A stretch of DNA of 32,566 nucleotides, from the NCBI GenBank assembly GCA_946803715.1, contig CAMPET010000319.1:29245-61810 (forward strand). Reading direction: 5' to 3'. Shown here one piece after another: positions 31,701-32,566 of the stretch. The stretch is from Beroe ovata (taxonomy: Eukaryota; Ctenophora; Nuda; Beroida; Beroidae). Under the pieces are notes generated by a model. It did no database searches and was not told the DNA's origin. It worked only from the letters and a program-made list of their open reading frames with translations. The position numbers and the translations under genes are program-made. Each line of letters begins with the position of its first letter. Position 1 is the first letter of the stretch.

Positions 31701-32412
31701 ATGCAACTCCTGTACCTGAGACAGAAGGTGTCAGATGTCAGGTGATGGATCAGGTGAAAGAGGATATACTGGAGGTGAGTTTTGAGATGTGGGGCGTCAG
31801 GTGAGGACTTGAACCGGACCCGTTGCAACCAATTCACCAAATATCCATCACTCATACTCAAACCTGTTCAGTGGTTGTCTTGTAGATCCCGACAAGGAAG
31901 CGAGCAGAATCGGGGAGCGAGGCCTGGTCCTCGGATAGTCGCGTGTAGTTGACACTGGTGTCATTGCTACGCTGACTGTAGTCACCCACACTGTCACTCG
32001 ACTTTCGTGTTATATCCTACAGAAAAAGAGGGAGGGGGTTATTACTTTATTAGAGTATATGGACTCAAGAAGAGGACCAGGGGAGGGCTGATAAGGGATC
32101 AAGGGGAGAAAGGGGGGAGGATTAGAGGGATTGAGTATTGAGTCTCAAGATAAACTCTGACAATCAATAACATTGTTTCGGAGATACTATGAGAAGTGGA
32201 AATGAATAAAGCGCGTGGATGAAACTGTCTATTCCATGACGGAATCCTCAATTCCCTAACTCACCAGCGAGCGGGGAGAGTGTTTGGGATTGTCACCGCC
32301 AGGAGCTGCTGGATTTGGACATGTGGACGGCAGGACGGCAGATATTATCTCCTCACTCTGATGAACTGTGCTCTGCAACTTGTCCAATTCCACTTCCACG
32401 TCCTGCCTGATA
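13733..32412 (-). CDS. PCNT: Pericentrin/AKAP450-family centrosomal coiled-coil protein (3' 25 exons; 5' end beyond window)
   Basis: Exons in transcript order: 32412-32265, 32016-31864, 31715-31618, 29043-28960, 28546-28489, 28344-28207, 27888-27817, 27635-27189, 26116-26038, 25912-25805, 25317-25261, 24816-24744, 24619-24448, 22288-22139, 20784-20560, 19021-18797, 18120-17920, 17781-17281, 17141-17028, 16908-16795, 16250-16143, 15821-15534, 15453-15325, 15246-14532, 14463-13733. All phases agree. They total 5188 nt, or 1728 codons plus stop after one leading split base. Most of the chain is Glu/Lys/Leu heptad coiled coil, with low-complexity linkers such as the Asp/Glu run DEDEEEEEMF. It ends in a PACT domain, which in pericentrin and AKAP450 docks the protein on the centriole, where it scaffolds microtubule-nucleating material. 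A Ser/Pro/Arg-rich tail of about 200 aa follows. Exon 20784-20560 is a silent-site duplicate of 19021-18797 and may be an assembly artefact. Small exons 25317-25261 and 29043-28960 are less certain. Family identity rests on PACT. Confidence 0.85.
14358..14700 (-). other. PACT domain (centrosome targeting), split by one intron
   Basis: The domain begins KAYIKFLKAEASRKSLVFQK, continues QYLLGLLAKARNVENVALSI, and after the intron (14531-14464, codon G|AT) reads DEKKRRKHSFKHV then ITSIIRMKFLVRKWSKV. Human pericentrin has YMHYLRAESFRKALIYQKKYLLLL and later FRTAVRV..AILRLRFLVKKW in the same positions. The basic amphipathic helix with the closing FLVRKW is the part associated with calmodulin binding in this family. 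This is the strongest single piece of evidence for the gene's identity. Confidence 0.9.
16251..16794. other. Intron of the pericentrin-like gene
   Basis: 544 bp. No exon is supported. It holds one isolated X-box (see 16693). The neighbouring 321-bp intron at 15822-16142 is G-rich on the plus strand, with no other feature. Confidence 0.5.
16693..16706. promoter_or_regulatory. Isolated X-box-like site
   Basis: GTTACTATGGCAAC, matching the RFX X-box shape GTTNCC-AT-GGNAAC with one mismatch in the left half. Intronic. Confidence 0.4.
17201..17272. promoter_or_regulatory. Four tandem RFX X-box motifs
   Basis: GTTACCATGACAAC occurs exactly at 17201-17214, 17221-17234, 17239-17252 and 17259-17272, spaced 20, 18 and 20 bp, inside the 139-bp intron 17142-17280. 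The motif is an RFX-type X-box (two half-sites GTTRCC and GRCAAC around AT). RFX factors control ciliary and centriolar genes in animals. The array is also a short tandem repeat, so expansion without function is the alternative. Confidence 0.5.
17862..17875. promoter_or_regulatory. Isolated X-box site
   Basis: GTTTCCATGGCAAC, a close match to the RFX X-box consensus, in intron 17782-17919. A degenerate half copy (GTTGCTATGGTTCC) follows at 17884-17897. Confidence 0.4.
18121..18796. other. Intron of the pericentrin-like gene with (CA)n
   Basis: 676 bp without a supported exon. A (CA)n microsatellite of about ten units lies near 18721-18740, just before the 1.65-kb duplication begins. Confidence 0.55.
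18765..20412. repeat. Large direct duplication, copy 1
   Basis: Matches 20517-22209. The first part contains the 225-nt exon 18797-19021. The middle (about 19240-19730) is diverged with indels. The last part (about 19890-20412) looks identical to copy 2. The copy stops inside an exon, exactly at the undetermined base 20413. Confidence 0.9.
20342..20412 (-). pseudogene. Truncated copy of a coiled-coil exon
   Basis: These 71 nt repeat the 3' part of exon 22288-22139 (ending in codons for ENAKETLRES and the same GTAAGT donor). The 5' part of the exon and its acceptor are missing, so it should be skipped in splicing if the assembly is correct here. Confidence 0.75.
20413..20413. other. Undetermined base at duplication breakpoint
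   Basis: The only N in the window. It falls where copy 1 of the duplication ends and unrelated sequence begins, which points to a consensus or scaffolding join. Confidence 0.95.
20517..22209. repeat. Large direct duplication, copy 2
   Basis: Partner of 18765-20412. It contains exon 20560-20784 (75 codons, same protein as 18797-19021 with eight silent differences). Homology continues into the intact exon 22139-22288, where copy 1 breaks off. Confidence 0.9.
22304..22461. repeat. About 40-bp intronic minisatellite
   Basis: Four tandem units of about 35-43 bp, each containing GGAGACACATTCAGTAGACA followed by AGTTGGAGACAGCGTG, with length variation in the GTGTGT spacer. It lies 15 bp upstream of exon 22288-22139. 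The minus-strand frame runs open from the repeat into that exon. Confidence 0.85.
22912..22925. promoter_or_regulatory. Perfectly palindromic X-box site
   Basis: GTTACCATGGTAAC, a perfect 14-bp palindrome and canonical RFX X-box, in the 2-kb intron. Confidence 0.45.
23464..23616. repeat. TACAGTG/CACTGTA inverted-repeat cluster
   Basis: CCACTGTA at 23464-23471 pairs with TACAGTGG at 23484-23491, and CTGTACACTGTACAG lies in between. A second group near 23591-23613 reads CAGTACAGTGTACAGTGTAC. The same words recur at 25418-25443 in another intron. Confidence 0.6.
24390..24431. repeat. 21-bp tandem duplication
   Basis: Two exact 21-bp units (AAAAACACCGAAATCAGAAG plus C) and the beginning of a third, just downstream of exon 24619-24448 in transcript order. 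Confidence 0.85.
24641..24717. repeat. About 21-bp minisatellite
   Basis: Four units of GGTGTCAAGAGGGGGAAATG type fill most of the 124-bp intron 24620-24743. Confidence 0.85.
24817..25260. other. Intron of the pericentrin-like gene
   Basis: 444 bp. It contains an (AAC)n run at about 25107-25126 and a 20-bp direct repeat with GATGTATCTGTTAAGTGA near 24910 and 24930. No exon was found. Confidence 0.5.
25418..25443. repeat. TACAGTG triplet
   Basis: Three head-to-tail TACAGTG words in the intron 25318-25804. They match the cluster at 23464-23616. Confidence 0.6.
25672..25800. repeat. CA-rich microsatellite
   Basis: Compound ACAC/ACAAAC repeat of about 130 bp abutting the donor of exon 25912-25805. 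Long frames predicted across it are low-complexity artefacts. Confidence 0.9.
26130..26255. repeat. 17-bp minisatellite
   Basis: About seven degenerate units of GGGAGTGTGGGAAATTA near the start of the intron 26117-27188. The remaining 900 bp of that intron show nothing recognisable. Confidence 0.8.
27646..27722. promoter_or_regulatory. Cluster of six CACGTG E-boxes
   Basis: CACGTG at 27646, 27659, 27675, 27683, 27704 and 27717 (start positions), within the 181-bp intron 27636-27816. Several are flanked as TCACGTGAC or ACACGTGAC, the form preferred by USF/MITF-type bHLH-zip factors. Spacing is irregular (13, 16, 8, 21, 13), so it is not a simple tandem repeat. Function is inferred only. Confidence 0.45.
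28605..28643. repeat. 11-bp perfect inverted repeat
   Basis: ATGACACCCTC (28605-28615) and GAGGGTGTCAT (28633-28643) with a 17-nt loop. A further ATGACACCCC follows at 28656. Located in intron 28547-28959. Confidence 0.75.
30545..30660. repeat. 20-bp minisatellite
   Basis: About six units of GATCATGTGTATTGTGTTAT, exact at 30565-30584, 30585-30604 and 30623-30642, with degenerate copies at the ends and one 18-bp variant. Confidence 0.9.
31205..31244. repeat. Pair of GTGAC-NATA-GTCAC inverted repeats
   Basis: GTGACGATAGTCAC at 31205-31218 and GTGACAATAGTCAC at 31231-31244, 26 bp apart. GCGTGA words recur downstream to about 31325. Confidence 0.65.
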
Positions 32413-32432
32413 CTACACATGTCATGTGAGAA

Positions 32433-32512
32433 GAGGAGGGAATGGGAGTTAGAGGAGGGAATGGGAGTTAGAGGAGGGATTGGGAGTTAGAGGAGGGAAT
32501 GGGAGTCAGTGG
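32433..32512. repeat. 20-bp minisatellite
   Basis: Four units of GAGGAGGGAATGGGAGTTAG in the intron that runs off the right edge. The GGGAG-rich sequence continues to 32566. Confidence 0.85.
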
Positions 32513-32566
32513 GGTAGTGGGAAGGATGGGAGAGGGGGAGTTAGAGGATAGAGGGAGTTAGAGGAG

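Noticed and set aside
1-32566. tRNA, rRNA or snRNA genes
   Set aside because: No convincing B-box, cloverleaf or conserved snRNA/rRNA core was seen by eye on either strand; a covariance-model scan would be needed to exclude diverged copies.

Overview
The window is eukaryotic and animal-like. Its genes have GT-AG introns, the intergenic and intronic DNA is full of micro- and minisatellites, and the recognisable proteins are animal families: a NEDD4-type C2 domain, PDSS1, EXOC8, FAM221A and a pericentrin/AKAP450-type PACT domain. Genes are dense (eight in 32.6 kb) and introns are modest, which suggests a compact invertebrate genome, perhaps a non-bilaterian such as a sponge or ctenophore. The species cannot be fixed from this sequence. 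A single undetermined base (20413) marks it as draft assembly.

Every gene I can support lies on the minus strand, head to tail. From low to high coordinates they are: the 5' end of a NEDD4-like E3 ligase (C2 domain, runs off the left edge); PDSS1, the polyprenyl diphosphate synthase of ubiquinone synthesis (3 exons, 370 aa); EXOC8/Exo84 of the exocyst (2 exons, 655 aa); FAM221A (1 exon, 224 aa); an unrecognised all-helical 687 aa protein (1 exon); an unrecognised 314 aa protein (6 exons); a 328 aa tandem-KH RNA-binding protein (1 coding exon); and the C-terminal 1728 codons of a giant coiled-coil centrosomal protein ending in a PACT domain (25 exons, runs off the right edge). I built the exon chains by hand from splice sites and phase. 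Every multi-exon model closes in frame.

The pericentrin-like gene fills 13.7-32.4 kb. Its introns hold most of the unusual material: four tandem RFX-type X-boxes plus three isolated ones, six CACGTG E-boxes in 77 bp, many minisatellites, several inverted repeats, and a 1.65 kb direct duplication. The duplication doubles one in-frame coiled-coil exon (8 silent and 0 replacement differences) and ends exactly at the N, so an uncollapsed second haplotype is as likely as a true tandem duplication. The gap between the KH gene and the pericentrin-like gene holds a small family of GC-rich foldback elements ending in a GTCAGAT/ATCTGAC palindrome.

The genes do not form one pathway. Two links are plausible: the X-boxes suggest RFX (ciliary/centriolar) control of the centrosomal gene, and the short gap between FAM221A and its neighbour, with the uniform orientation, raises the possibility of polycistronic or trans-spliced transcription.
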